Assembly (NCBI RefSeq): GCF_003610535.1 | Contig: NZ_RAPN01000001.1 | Coordinates: 3,273,320-3,337,319 of the forward strand | Origin: Mangrovibacterium diazotrophicum | Lineage (GTDB): Bacteria > Bacteroidota > Bacteroidia > Bacteroidales > Prolixibacteraceae | Length of the DNA: 64,000 nucleotides | Reading direction: 5' to 3' | In this document: positions 56,171 through 64,000 of the stretch, piece after piece | Layout: each line of letters begins with the position of its first letter | Position numbering within the stretch: position 1 is the first letter of the stretch | Made by a program: the position numbers and the translations under genes | The notes under the pieces: generated by a model | Database searches by the model: none | Told to the model about the DNA's origin: nothing | Seen by the model: the letters and a program-made list of their open reading frames with translations, nothing else

Positions 56171-56306
56171 TCTTTTTTATTTTTATCCGAAAGCGTAAAA
56201 ATAGTCAATTCCGTTTCAAACCGCGGGTATTTACTTTAAAGTTTGTTACCGAAATTGATGGAATTAAATATCTTACTGTTTGAATATCTTGTTAATTGCG
56301 AATAGC

Positions 56307-56314
56307 TATCTTTG
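56307..56314 (+). promoter_or_regulatory. Putative -7 element TATCTTTG for the flippase gene
   Basis: A perfect TAnnTTTG match overlaps the most upstream TTG of the flippase frame (56312), so translation should begin downstream, at 56333. Confidence 0.5.
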
Positions 56315-56332
56315 GCAGAAAATTTCAGCGCT

Positions 56333-57805
56333 TTGAGCTCATTTAAAAAATTAGTCGGCGATACCGCCATTTACGGAGTTAGCAGTATTGTAGGTCGTTT
56401 TCTGAATTGGTGGCTTGTGCCCTACTATTCGCACATTTTTTTAGCGGCTGAGTATGGTATTGTGGCTAACCTGTACTCGTACATGGCTTTTTTGCTGGTT
56501 TTGCTCACCTACGGTATGGAAACCGGCTACTTCCGCTTCGCTTCGCAGGCTGAGGATAAAAAGCTGGTTTACTCGAGCTCGTTAATCAGTTTGTTTGCCA
56601 CTTCGCTGGCTTTTGTATTGGTTGTTTTTGCCTTCTCCGGCGACATTGCGCGATGGCTCGAATACGGCAGTCATCCGGAGTACATTCGCTGGATTGCACT
56701 CATCATGGCTTTCGATGCCTTCACTTCGATCCCTTTTGCAAAGCTGCGGATTGAGTCCCGGCCAATCAAGTTTGCCTTTCTGAAATTGGTCAACATTTTT
56801 GCCAATATCTTCTTCAATATATTTTTCCTCAGCATTTGCCCGGCTATCTTGAAAAGCAATCCGGAAAGTGCTATTCGCTTAATTTATAATGAAGAGATCG
56901 GTGTGGGCTATGTGTTTATTTCGAATTTGATTGCCAGTGGAGTGACGCTTTTGATGCTTCTACCCGACCTTCGCATCAAATTGCGATTCAGCGGAAGGCT
57001 TCTCAAGGAAATAGTCTGGTATTCGTTCCCGATTCTGGTGGTTGGAGTCTCCGGAATGGTAAATCAGAATATCGATAAGATTTTGATTCCGAAACTGATT
57101 CCCGACGATCAGGGACCTTGGGAACAAGTTGGTATTTACAGTGCCAATTACAAGCTGGCGGTACTGATGAACATGTTTATCCAGGCCTTCCGCTATGCGT
57201 TCGAACCGTTCTTTTTCTCGCAGGTAAAGTCCGATAATAACAAACGCGGCTATGCGCTAATTTTGAAATATTTTGTCATTTTTGGCTTGCTGATATTTCT
57301 AGGAATCAGTCTGTTTTTGGATCTCTTCAAGACCCTCCATATTTTGGATGAATCGTATTTCTCGGGTCTGAAAGTTGTGCCAATTGTGTTGATGGCCAAT
57401 TTATTCTTGGGAATCTATTACACGCTTTCATTGTGGTACAAACTCACAGATAAAACCCGGTTTGGAGCGTACTTTGCCTTGATTGGCGCCGCTATCAGCT
57501 TAACGATTAACATCATCTTCATCCCTGTATTTGGCTATATGGCTTCAGCTTGGGCGGTGTTGATTTGCTTTGTCATCATGTCGGTCATGTCTTATTTCAT
57601 AGGTCAAAAATATTTCCGGGTTGACTACCCGATTCAGCGAATTGGTTTGTACTTTTTGCTGGCGTTGGGCTTATATGCACTTTCGGTCATAATCCCCATT
57701 TCCAATTCAGTTTTGTCTTACCTGCTGAACGCCGTATTGTTCGGTATTTTCGTCTCTGTGACGTTTATGTTAGAAAATAAGGAATTCAGAAAGTTTCTAA
57801 GGTAA
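56333..57805 (+). CDS. Wzx-type polysaccharide flippase (MATE/MVF superfamily)
   Basis: This 490-residue membrane protein has about 14 helices, beginning SSFKKLVGDTAIYGVSSIVGRFLNWWLVPYYSHIF, the pattern of oligosaccharide-lipid flippases. It presumably moves a lipid-linked glycan across the inner membrane. No glycosyltransferase or polymerase genes are adjacent, so the substrate is unknown. The frame has no ATG near its beginning. TTG 56333 is chosen because TTG 56312 lies inside the -7 promoter element. Confidence 0.87.
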   Translation: MSSFKKLVGDTAIYGVSSIVGRFLNWWLVPYYSHIFLAAEYGIVANLYSYMAFLLVLLTYGMETGYFRFASQAEDKKLVYSSSLISLFATSLAFVLVVFAFSGDIARWLEYGSHPEYIRWIALIMAFDAFTSIPFAKLRIESRPIKFAFLKLVNIFANIFFNIFFLSICPAILKSNPESAIRLIYNEEIGVGYVFISNLIASGVTLLMLLPDLRIKLRFSGRLLKEIVWYSFPILVVGVSGMVNQNIDKILIPKLIPDDQGPWEQVGIYSANYKLAVLMNMFIQAFRYAFEPFFFSQVKSDNNKRGYALILKYFVIFGLLIFLGISLFLDLFKTLHILDESYFSGLKVVPIVLMANLFLGIYYTLSLWYKLTDKTRFGAYFALIGAAISLTINIIFIPVFGYMASAWAVLICFVIMSVMSYFIGQKYFRVDYPIQRIGLYFLLALGLYALSVIIPISNSVLSYLLNAVLFGIFVSVTFMLENKEFRKFLR

Positions 57806-57818
57806 AAAATCGCATATA

Positions 57819-57841
57819 AATACTTTTAAGTATTATTTTTG
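57819..57841 (+). promoter_or_regulatory. Putative promoter and operator region of lutB
   Basis: The inverted repeat AATACTT-TT-AAGTATT (57819-57834) overlaps the first base of the -7 box TATTTTTG (57834-57841) and occupies the spacer where an operator would block polymerase. The leader would be about 165 nt. Confidence 0.35.
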
Positions 57842-58010
57842 TTTTTAAGTTTGCTTAAGGAAAACAGGATATTGTTTACCAAATTTTGTTTGCGCGATTC
57901 AAACTGTTTAAGATTTAAAAGTTTATTTGCCAAAATGAAATAATTGGAATAATGCTGTTCCCGGGAAGCATTCTTTATTTATGCACTTGTAAAACCGAAA
58001 ATTCCGTGCT

Positions 58011-59393
58011 ATGACCGAGGTAAAAGAAAAATTCCTGCACGATGCTGACAAAATTGCTTTCGATAAAAAACACAGAGCAACGATAAAATTCAACATTTCG
58101 CGCTACGATTTAGCTGTCGACAAAGGTATGAAACGCTATTCGAACCTGGAGTTGGCCAAAGAACGTGGATCCTTTGTAAAACAGACTGCTGTTGAAAATC
58201 TGGATCAGTACCTGGTTCAGTTTGAAAAGAATATTTCAGCTCGCGGAGCTGAGGTGATTTGGGCTGAAGACAGTGCTGAAGCGATTCAATCTGTTGTCAA
58301 AATTTTGAAAGAGAATGGCGCAAAGCTCATCGTGAAGAGTAAGTCGATGACGACGGAAGAGGTCGATTTGAACGAGCATGTTGAAGAAATAGGTGTTCAT
58401 TCACTTGAAACCGACTTGGGTGAATACATTGTGCAGCTGGCGGGCGAAAAGCCTTACCACATTGTGACACCTTGTATGCACAAATCGAAAGAAGATATTG
58501 CAGAGCTTTTCCACGAAAAATTTGATACGCCGGAGAAAAGTACACCTGAGTACCTGACTGCTTTTGTGCGCAGTAAGCTTCGTGAAAATTTCACGAAAGC
58601 AGACGTAGGTGTTACTGGTGCTAATTTTTTGATTGCCGATATCGGCGGGATCGCCCTAACCGAAAATGAAGGTAACGCGATGATGACGTTTTCTTTTCCA
58701 AAGGTGCACATCGTGATCGCAGGTATTGAAAAACTGGTTCCGAAAATGAATGATTTGGGTTTGATGTGGCCGCTTTTGGCAGCTCACGGAACCGGTCAGC
58801 AAATTACGGTTTACAATTCAATCGTGTCGGGTCCGAAACGCGAAGGCGAGAAAGATGGTCCTGAAAAAATGTACGTCATTCTTTTGGACAACAAACGAAG
58901 CGAATTGTACCAGCAAAAAGAACAATATTTGGCGTTAAAGTGCATCCGTTGTGGTGCTTGTTTGAACGCCTGCCCGATTTATAAAAACATTGGCGGTTAC
59001 ACCTATGCTGCGACTTACAGCGGCCCAATCGGTTCAGTAATCACACCGTTTTTCAAAGGATTTTCGGATTACAATCACTTGAGTTCAGCTTGCTCTGTCT
59101 GTGGTAAATGTACCGAAGTTTGCCCGGTAAAAATACCGTTGCACAATTTGTTGTTGTTCAATCGTCGCGATGCGGTGGAACAAGGCAACGGAGCATTTAT
59201 GTGGAATCAGGGAATGAAAGCCTACCAATTTGCTTTTGCCAAACGAAGCCGTTTGGATGCGGTTGGCGGTAAATTGAAGAACACTCTGGCTGGATTTGGT
59301 AAAAATGCATTGGGCGAGCAAAAGCAAGTTCCGCATTTTGCCGACAAATCATTCAGTCAACAATGGAAATCAACGCACAAGGATAATAACTAA
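58011..59393 (+). CDS. LutB/LldF-type iron-sulfur lactate oxidation protein
   Basis: This 460-residue protein has an N-terminal LUD domain (about 60-290, with LTENEGNAMM and AHGTGQQITVY) and two ferredoxin motifs, CIRCGACLNACP (about 311-322) and CSVCGKCTEVCP (about 363-374). The family-typical C-terminal tail follows. LutB works with LutA (Cys-rich) and LutC to oxidise L-lactate. Here neither lutA nor lutC is adjacent: upstream is a flippase and downstream a regulator. It may use partners elsewhere or serve another hydroxyacid or electron carrier. Confidence 0.88.
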   Translation: MTEVKEKFLHDADKIAFDKKHRATIKFNISRYDLAVDKGMKRYSNLELAKERGSFVKQTAVENLDQYLVQFEKNISARGAEVIWAEDSAEAIQSVVKILKENGAKLIVKSKSMTTEEVDLNEHVEEIGVHSLETDLGEYIVQLAGEKPYHIVTPCMHKSKEDIAELFHEKFDTPEKSTPEYLTAFVRSKLRENFTKADVGVTGANFLIADIGGIALTENEGNAMMTFSFPKVHIVIAGIEKLVPKMNDLGLMWPLLAAHGTGQQITVYNSIVSGPKREGEKDGPEKMYVILLDNKRSELYQQKEQYLALKCIRCGACLNACPIYKNIGGYTYAATYSGPIGSVITPFFKGFSDYNHLSSACSVCGKCTEVCPVKIPLHNLLLFNRRDAVEQGNGAFMWNQGMKAYQFAFAKRSRLDAVGGKLKNTLAGFGKNALGEQKQVPHFADKSFSQQWKSTHKDNN

Positions 59394-59421
59394 AAAAGGA
59401 CGTTACTTAAAACTTATCTAT

Positions 59422-59865
59422 ATGCTTTCAAATACGTGTAAATATGCTGTTCGGGCGCTGATTTACCTCGGAAAATTCAGCGAGGACGGCGAGAAAATCG
59501 GTATCAAGAAAATCGCGGGCGATTTGGACATCCCTACCCCGTTTTTAGGTAAAATCCTTCAAAACCTGGTGAAGCAAAAAATTCTTTCTTCAACAAAAGG
59601 CCCAAATGGTGGTTTTGGTTTAGGTAAAGCAGCCGAGGAAATTACGCTTTACGACATTGTGAAAACAATCGACGGCGAAGACTTTTTCCATAACTGTCTG
59701 ATTAGTTTGGAGCCCTGCTCAACGCACCATGCCTCGGGTAAACCTTGCGCTGTGCACAACCAGTTTAGCGCCGTGCGTGCTGAATTGATGGAATTCTATT
59801 CCCAAACAAGTATCGCCAAGATTATTGCCGATATGAAGGGACACGAAGATGTCATTAAAATTTGA
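59422..59865 (+). CDS. Rrf2-family transcriptional regulator with cysteine triad
   Basis: This protein has 147 residues from the ATG at 59422. The winged helix-turn-helix is MLSNTCKYAVRALIYL through KGPNGGFGL (about 1-67). A cysteine cluster follows at Cys92, Cys99 and Cys109 (NCLISLEPCS, GKPCA), close to the IscR spacing, so an iron-sulfur cluster is likely. It starts 28 bp after lutB and is probably in the same transcript. It could sense cluster state or redox and regulate lutB, whose promoter carries an inverted repeat. Confidence 0.88.
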   Translation: MLSNTCKYAVRALIYLGKFSEDGEKIGIKKIAGDLDIPTPFLGKILQNLVKQKILSSTKGPNGGFGLGKAAEEITLYDIVKTIDGEDFFHNCLISLEPCSTHHASGKPCAVHNQFSAVRAELMEFYSQTSIAKIIADMKGHEDVIKI

Positions 59866-59979
59866 TTGATTTCGTCCTTGAATTCCCTGAAATTTCAGTC
59901 ATTTCCGGCGCGTATTGAAAGGCATGCGAAAACTTTTGGTTCTCGGCAGTGTTTGTGATTTGATTTGTTATTTACCGAA

Positions 59980-61113
59980 ATGGCTGGAATTTATATTCAT
60001 ATCCCTTTTTGCAAAACGAAATGTCATTACTGCGATTTTTATAAATCGACAGATTTTGCATCGCGTCCCGACTTTTTGTCGGCCTTAAAGATCGAAATCC
60101 AAAGTCGCACTAACGAACTTTCGGACGAGAAAATTGAAAGCATCTACTTTGGTGGAGGAACACCCTCTGTTTTGAAAGTAAGCGAGATATCCGCAATTTT
60201 AGATCAGATTTTCAATAACTACCCGGTTGCTGAAGACGTTGAAATTACCATGGAATGCAACCCCGATGATCTTTCGGCTGCATTTTTAAGTGAACTTCGG
60301 AAAAGCCCGGTTAACAGGCTGAGCATCGGAACCCAGTCATTCAACGATCAGGATCTGAAAAGTATGAACCGCCGCCACAACGGAAATCAGGCGATTACGG
60401 CGGTGAAACTGGCGCAGGAAAGCGGCTTTTCAAACATCAGCATCGACTTGATTTACGGGCTTCCCAACCAAATGCTCGAGCAATGGAAGCTGAATGTTGA
60501 GCAAGCCATTCAACTCAACGTTTCCCACATTTCAGCTTATCACCTAACCTATCACGAAGGCACCGTTTTTTACGATTATCTGAAAACAGGGAAGATCAAA
60601 GAACTGCCCGATGAACTCAGTTTCGACCAGTTTAAGCTGCTGAAAGCAGCACTTGAGAATGCTGGTTTTGAACATTACGAGATTTCCAATTTCGCCAAGT
60701 CAGGGCTTTATTCGCGGCATAACCGGGCGTATTGGCAACGGAAGAGCTATCTCGGATTCGGTCCGTCGGCTCATTCCTTCGACTTGAAAACCCGGCGATG
60801 GAATGTCTCTTCACTACGAAAATACCTGCAGGCTTTTGAGCTAAACACACCCTATTGGGAAAACGAAATATTGACCGAACAGGATAAGTATAACGATTAT
60901 GTAATTACCTCTTTGAGAACAATCTGGGGTATTTCCGATCAGTACCTGGAAGACCATTTTCAAGGTCGGTTTCATGATCATTTTAAGCAGGAAGCTAAAA
61001 AGTTCATTGCGAGTCATCACTTGGCTTTCGATGATGGTTCGTACAAACTGAACCGCGAAGGGCTGTTTATTTCCGACAAGATTATGGAGCAGTTGCTCTA
61101 TGTGGAGGATTGA
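59980..61113 (+). CDS. hemW: HemW-type radical SAM haem chaperone
   Basis: This protein has 377 residues from the ATG at 59980 (MAGIYIHIPFCKTKCHYCDF). The cluster motif is Cys11, Cys15 and Cys18. The fourth Cys of true HemN (CxxxCxxCxC) is missing, since Asp-Phe follows. That marks HemW, a haem-binding chaperone, and not coproporphyrinogen dehydrogenase. SIYFGGGTPS (about 55-64) and RLSIGTQSFN (about 119-128) are typical. A C-terminal winged-helix domain follows. Many annotations call it an oxygen-independent coproporphyrinogen oxidase. Confidence 0.92.
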   Translation: MAGIYIHIPFCKTKCHYCDFYKSTDFASRPDFLSALKIEIQSRTNELSDEKIESIYFGGGTPSVLKVSEISAILDQIFNNYPVAEDVEITMECNPDDLSAAFLSELRKSPVNRLSIGTQSFNDQDLKSMNRRHNGNQAITAVKLAQESGFSNISIDLIYGLPNQMLEQWKLNVEQAIQLNVSHISAYHLTYHEGTVFYDYLKTGKIKELPDELSFDQFKLLKAALENAGFEHYEISNFAKSGLYSRHNRAYWQRKSYLGFGPSAHSFDLKTRRWNVSSLRKYLQAFELNTPYWENEILTEQDKYNDYVITSLRTIWGISDQYLEDHFQGRFHDHFKQEAKKFIASHHLAFDDGSYKLNREGLFISDKIMEQLLYVED

Positions 61114-61145
61114 TTTAAATAGTGTTAATAGATGAAATCGCAGGG

Positions 61146-61174
61146 CTTGGCTCCCGGATAAATACCTATATTTG
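61146..61174 (+). promoter_or_regulatory. Putative promoter of dut (TTG-N18-TATATTTG)
   Basis: TTG at 61146-61148, an 18-nt spacer and a perfect TAnnTTTG at 61167-61174 precede the dut ATG by 50 nt. Confidence 0.6.
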
Positions 61175-61224
61175 ACAATTGAAAAAATTTGAAACGGTTG
61201 AATTACCTTTAAAATGACGGATTT

Positions 61225-61659
61225 ATGCAAATTAAAATCATCAATAAATCAGAAAATCCTTTACCAAATTACAGTACTTCTTTATCGGCCGGAATGGACT
61301 TGCGGGCAAATCTGTCAGAGGCAGTGACGCTGAAGCCACTTCAACGCGCGTTGATCCCAACCGGTTTGTTTATTGAATTGCCGGAGGGTTACGAAGCTCA
61401 AATTCGCCCAAGAAGTGGTTTGGCTTTAAAGAAAGGAATTACCGTTTTAAACTCCCCCGGAACTGTTGATGCTGATTATCGCGGCGAAATCGGTATTATT
61501 TTGATCAATCTTTCAGAGGAAGAATTTACCATTGAGCATGGCGAACGTATTTGCCAAATGGTCATTGCCAAACACGAAACAATCAGCTGGGATGAAGTTG
61601 AAATTCTGGCTGAAACAGAACGGGGCGCAGGCGGATTTGGCCACACAGGTAAAAACTAA
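61225..61659 (+). CDS. dut: dUTP diphosphatase
   Basis: This 144-residue trimeric dUTPase hydrolyses dUTP to dUMP, keeping uracil out of DNA. All five motifs are visible: AGMDLRA (about 22-28), RPRSGLALK (about 65-73), [12 protein letters not shown] (about 82-93), GERICQMV (about 110-117) and the C-terminal [10 protein letters not shown] (about 133-142). It is followed by a TPR lipoprotein gene after 90 bp. Confidence 0.96.
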   Translation: MQIKIINKSENPLPNYSTSLSAGMDLRANLSEAVTLKPLQRALIPTGLFIELPEGYEAQIRPRSGLALKKGITVLNSPGTVDADYRGEIGIILINLSEEEFTIEHGERICQMVIAKHETISWDEVEILAETERGAGGFGHTGKN

Positions 61660-61749
61660 AAACTGTTTGCCGGGTTATTTAGTACATAGAGTTTGATTCG
61701 TGTTCCGGAAGTTTTTAATAATCAGGTCGGACGACCGCAAAGGGAAAGA

Positions 61750-63513
61750 ATGAACGTAAAGAAATTTGGATATTTTGTAGTGCTTGGCTTGGCGCTGGCA
61801 TCGTGTGCAACAAGCAAACAAGTTGCTACACCAGTGGCTCCCGAAAAAACAACAAGCCGCGAAACCTTATTAACCGAGGATCAGAAGAACGAGTTCGAGT
61901 ATTTGTTTATCGAAGGAATAAAGCAAAAGAAGCTTGGAAATGTCTCCAACGCGGTTTCTATTTTCTCCCGCTGTCTCGAAATTGATCCGCAATCGGCTGT
62001 TGCGATGTACGAAATGGGTACTTTGCATTACGCCAACAAAGATTTGACCAGTGCAGCGCTGTTGCTTGAAAAAGCGAACACAATCGAGCCTCAGAATAAG
62101 TGGTATAAAATTTCGTTAGCTCAGGTATACCAGCAACGGCGCCAGTTTTCCGAAGCAGCTGCTATTTACGATCAGCTGGTCAAAATGGAGCCGGATAACA
62201 TGGAATTCATGTACAGCAAAGCTGTTTTATACGGGATGGCTGAGAACTATCAGGAAGCAATTGACACCTACAACCAGCTTGAAAAACAGATTGGTTTGAA
62301 TGATCAAATCTCAGTTGCCAAGCAGAATTTGTACCTTAAAATGAATCAGCCGGACAAGGCTTTTGAGGAAATTCAACGGTTAATTGATTCCAATCCGACT
62401 GAGCCTCAGTATTACGGTTTGATGGCTGAAATGTACCAGAGTCAAGGAGATTCGGTGAACGCACTGAAATACTACCAGAAGATACTGGAAATTGATCCGG
62501 GCAACGGCTTTGTACACTTTTCCTTGGCTGGTTATTATACAGAACAGGGTGATTTCGATAAAGCATTTGAGCATGCCAAACTGGCTTTCCAAAACGATGA
62601 ACTGGATGCCGATACGAAGATTCAGTATTACATGATGCAAACTGCCCAAGCTGATAAGTCGGACTGGACAGATGCGCAAATTGATGAATTGCTGGATATT
62701 TTACACGACAAATACCCGGATGATAACCGCATGTTTGCCATTTATGCTGATCATTTGGTTCGTCAAAATAAACTGGCCGAAGCTCGCGACTATTTGAAGA
62801 AATACCTGGATTCGGACAAGAGCAGCTTCGAAATTTGGTGGCAATATTTGCTCATCAGTAACGATTTGCAAGATTGGAATGCGCTCTATTCCGACAGCAA
62901 TGAAGCCATTGAGCTGTTTCCAAATCAGTCGGCGCTTTACGCTTTAAATGCCGTTGCAGCCCTTCAACTTGAAAAGTATGAAGAAGCGTTGAAGATTGTT
63001 GATGAGGGCGAAACTTATGCCGGCGACAACGTCAATTTAAAAATACAGCTGGCTATTTACAGAGCCGAGGCGAATTATAAATTGAAGCATATTGATGAAG
63101 CGCTTCAGGCTTATGAAGATGTCATCAAAATGGATCCTGAAAACTTCATGGCGATGAATAATCTGGCTTACTACTTATCGGTTCAAAACCGTAATTTGGA
63201 TAAGGCAGAGCGTTTTGGTAACAAAGTTGTTCAGGCAAATCCGAACAATCCAACCTATTTGGATACCTATGCTTGGGTACTTTTTAAGCGCAAAGACTAC
63301 AGTTTGGCCAAGTTCTACATTGAAAGTGCTTTGGAAAACGGCGGAAGCGACAATGCAGTTTTGGTAGAGCATTACGGCGACATTTTGTTTATGCTAGGTG
63401 AGAAAAACAAGGCTGTTGAAGAATGGAAAAAAGCGCTGGATCTGGGCGACGGATCAAGTGTTTTACCACAGAAAATTAAGGAATTACGCTACATTGAAAG
63501 TACCGACGAATAG
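61750..63513 (+). CDS. TPR-repeat lipoprotein
   Basis: This protein has 587 residues from the ATG at 61750, preceded by an AAAGGGAAAGA purine stretch. The lipobox is in FVVLGLALASC (Cys about 19). The remainder is an array of about ten or more tetratricopeptide repeats (e.g. NAVSIFSRCLEIDPQSAVAMYEMG, AIDTYNQLEKQ, EALKIVDEG, ALQAYEDVIKMDPENFMAMNNLAYYLS). It is probably an outer-membrane scaffold for other lipoproteins. The stop codon shares one base with the GTG start of the DUF4292 gene, so the two are translationally coupled. Confidence 0.88.
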   Translation: MNVKKFGYFVVLGLALASCATSKQVATPVAPEKTTSRETLLTEDQKNEFEYLFIEGIKQKKLGNVSNAVSIFSRCLEIDPQSAVAMYEMGTLHYANKDLTSAALLLEKANTIEPQNKWYKISLAQVYQQRRQFSEAAAIYDQLVKMEPDNMEFMYSKAVLYGMAENYQEAIDTYNQLEKQIGLNDQISVAKQNLYLKMNQPDKAFEEIQRLIDSNPTEPQYYGLMAEMYQSQGDSVNALKYYQKILEIDPGNGFVHFSLAGYYTEQGDFDKAFEHAKLAFQNDELDADTKIQYYMMQTAQADKSDWTDAQIDELLDILHDKYPDDNRMFAIYADHLVRQNKLAEARDYLKKYLDSDKSSFEIWWQYLLISNDLQDWNALYSDSNEAIELFPNQSALYALNAVAALQLEKYEEALKIVDEGETYAGDNVNLKIQLAIYRAEANYKLKHIDEALQAYEDVIKMDPENFMAMNNLAYYLSVQNRNLDKAERFGNKVVQANPNNPTYLDTYAWVLFKRKDYSLAKFYIESALENGGSDNAVLVEHYGDILFMLGEKNKAVEEWKKALDLGDGSSVLPQKIKELRYIESTDE

Positions 63514-64000
63514 TGAAAAGATCGATATTAAATACTCAAAACCTATTATTCTTTTTCGTTTTACTGTTATTGGCTTCGTGTAAAGCCACCAAAACAGTTA
63601 CCTCTTACGAAAAACTCAAACCGATCAGCACGAACCGGCTGATTAAAAATATTGAGGACAACGCCTTCGAGTACAAAGGACTCGACATTAAACGTATAGC
63701 CTGTGTTTACGAGACACCTGATAACAAAACCTCGTTTCGGGCGACCCTTTCATCCAAATTGGACGAACACATCCAGGTGACCATTAGCAAATTGAACTTG
63801 CCGGTTGCCCGCATTTTACTGACGCCCGACAGTGTGAAAATGATCAATTACCTGCAAAAGACATACTTCTTGGGCGACTACTCGTACATAGAAAAAATGC
63901 TTGGGGCCGCCGTCGATTTTCAGGTTGTTCAATCCATTTTAACAAACGATGTGTTTTCGTATCGGAAGGACGAAAAAGACAACGATTTTAAAGAATTCGT
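63513..64000 (+). CDS. DUF4292 lipoprotein, partial (3' end beyond window)
   Basis: GTG at 63513 overlaps the TAG of the TPR gene by one base and opens 162 codons to the right edge without a stop. It has a lipoprotein signal (LLFFVLLLLASC, Cys about 22). The mature part (SYEKLKPISTNRLIKNIEDNAFEYKGLDIKRIACVYETPDNKTSFRATLSSKLDEHI...) matches the DUF4292 family, a LolB-like fold proposed to handle lipoproteins at the outer membrane. It is consistently downstream of the TPR lipoprotein in related genomes, to my recollection. Confidence 0.82.
   Translation, partial: MKRSILNTQNLLFFFVLLLLASCKATKTVTSYEKLKPISTNRLIKNIEDNAFEYKGLDIKRIACVYETPDNKTSFRATLSSKLDEHIQVTISKLNLPVARILLTPDSVKMINYLQKTYFLGDYSYIEKMLGAAVDFQVVQSILTNDVFSYRKDEKDNDFKEF

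Overview
This window looks like a chromosomal segment of a member of the Bacteroidota, most likely a marine or sediment Marinilabiliales/Prolixibacteraceae-type organism. That assignment is inferred from gene content. The window holds a type IX secretion outer-membrane protein (PorP/SprF family) beside a cargo with a gliding-motility-type C-terminal domain, DUF4175, DUF4292 and DUF4421 family proteins, many lipoproteins, and repeated TAnnTTTG -7 promoter elements in place of the E. coli TATAAT box. Shine-Dalgarno sequences are mostly weak or absent. No rRNA, tRNA, CRISPR array, phage or insertion sequence was found.

Layout. (1) 1-2959 (-): the N-terminal 986 residues of a very large multidomain protein (LamG, crystallin-like and beta-trefoil-like segments, then long amphipathic helices) that continues past the left edge. 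(2) 3.7-11.2 kb (+): a lone receiver domain, dCMP deaminase, a CtpA-type protease, an ECF sigma/anti-sigma pair with two paralogous outer-membrane barrels, dipeptidase E and a type II toxin-antitoxin pair. (3) 11.4-16.6 kb (-): LolC/E-type permease, methyltransferase, rbfA, a lipoprotein and trpB2. trpB2 has a leader ORF and an intrinsic terminator in its 5' region. trpS is divergent from it, so two tryptophan-related genes share a repeat-filled spacer. (4) 18-25.5 kb: universal stress protein, PorP/SprF, a 1137-residue T9SS type-B-like cargo, small conserved proteins and a TMEM175-type channel. (5) 25.6-31.5 kb (-): a methionine operon, UPF0280 - metH - 49-codon membrane peptide - metF, behind a promoter with a leader of about 265 nt.

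(6) 31.8-41.8 kb: small barrel, radical SAM protein, fumC, cysS, a NikR-like regulator lacking two nickel ligands, a periplasmic thioredoxin, tdh, DUF4421 protein, xth and rsgA. (7) 41.9-50.3 kb (-): uvrC, apt, mnmG, ybeY, an anti-sigma-type ATPase and a 1089-residue DUF4175 protein. A perfect 16-bp parS-type palindrome lies between apt and mnmG, suggesting proximity to the replication origin. (8) 50.8-64 kb: second lone receiver, ruvB, a large MscS-type channel, glutaminyl cyclase, a flippase, an orphan LutB with an Rrf2 regulator, hemW, dut, a TPR lipoprotein and a partial DUF4292 lipoprotein.

Most genes are housekeeping or envelope functions. The most unusual items are the apparent attenuator before trpB2, the methionine operon with a hidden small membrane ORF, the parS site, the unsecreted-looking giant protein at the left edge, and several families of short intergenic repeats (7-nt, 21-nt and palindromic). 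I saw no clear multi-gene defence or biosynthetic system of a new kind.
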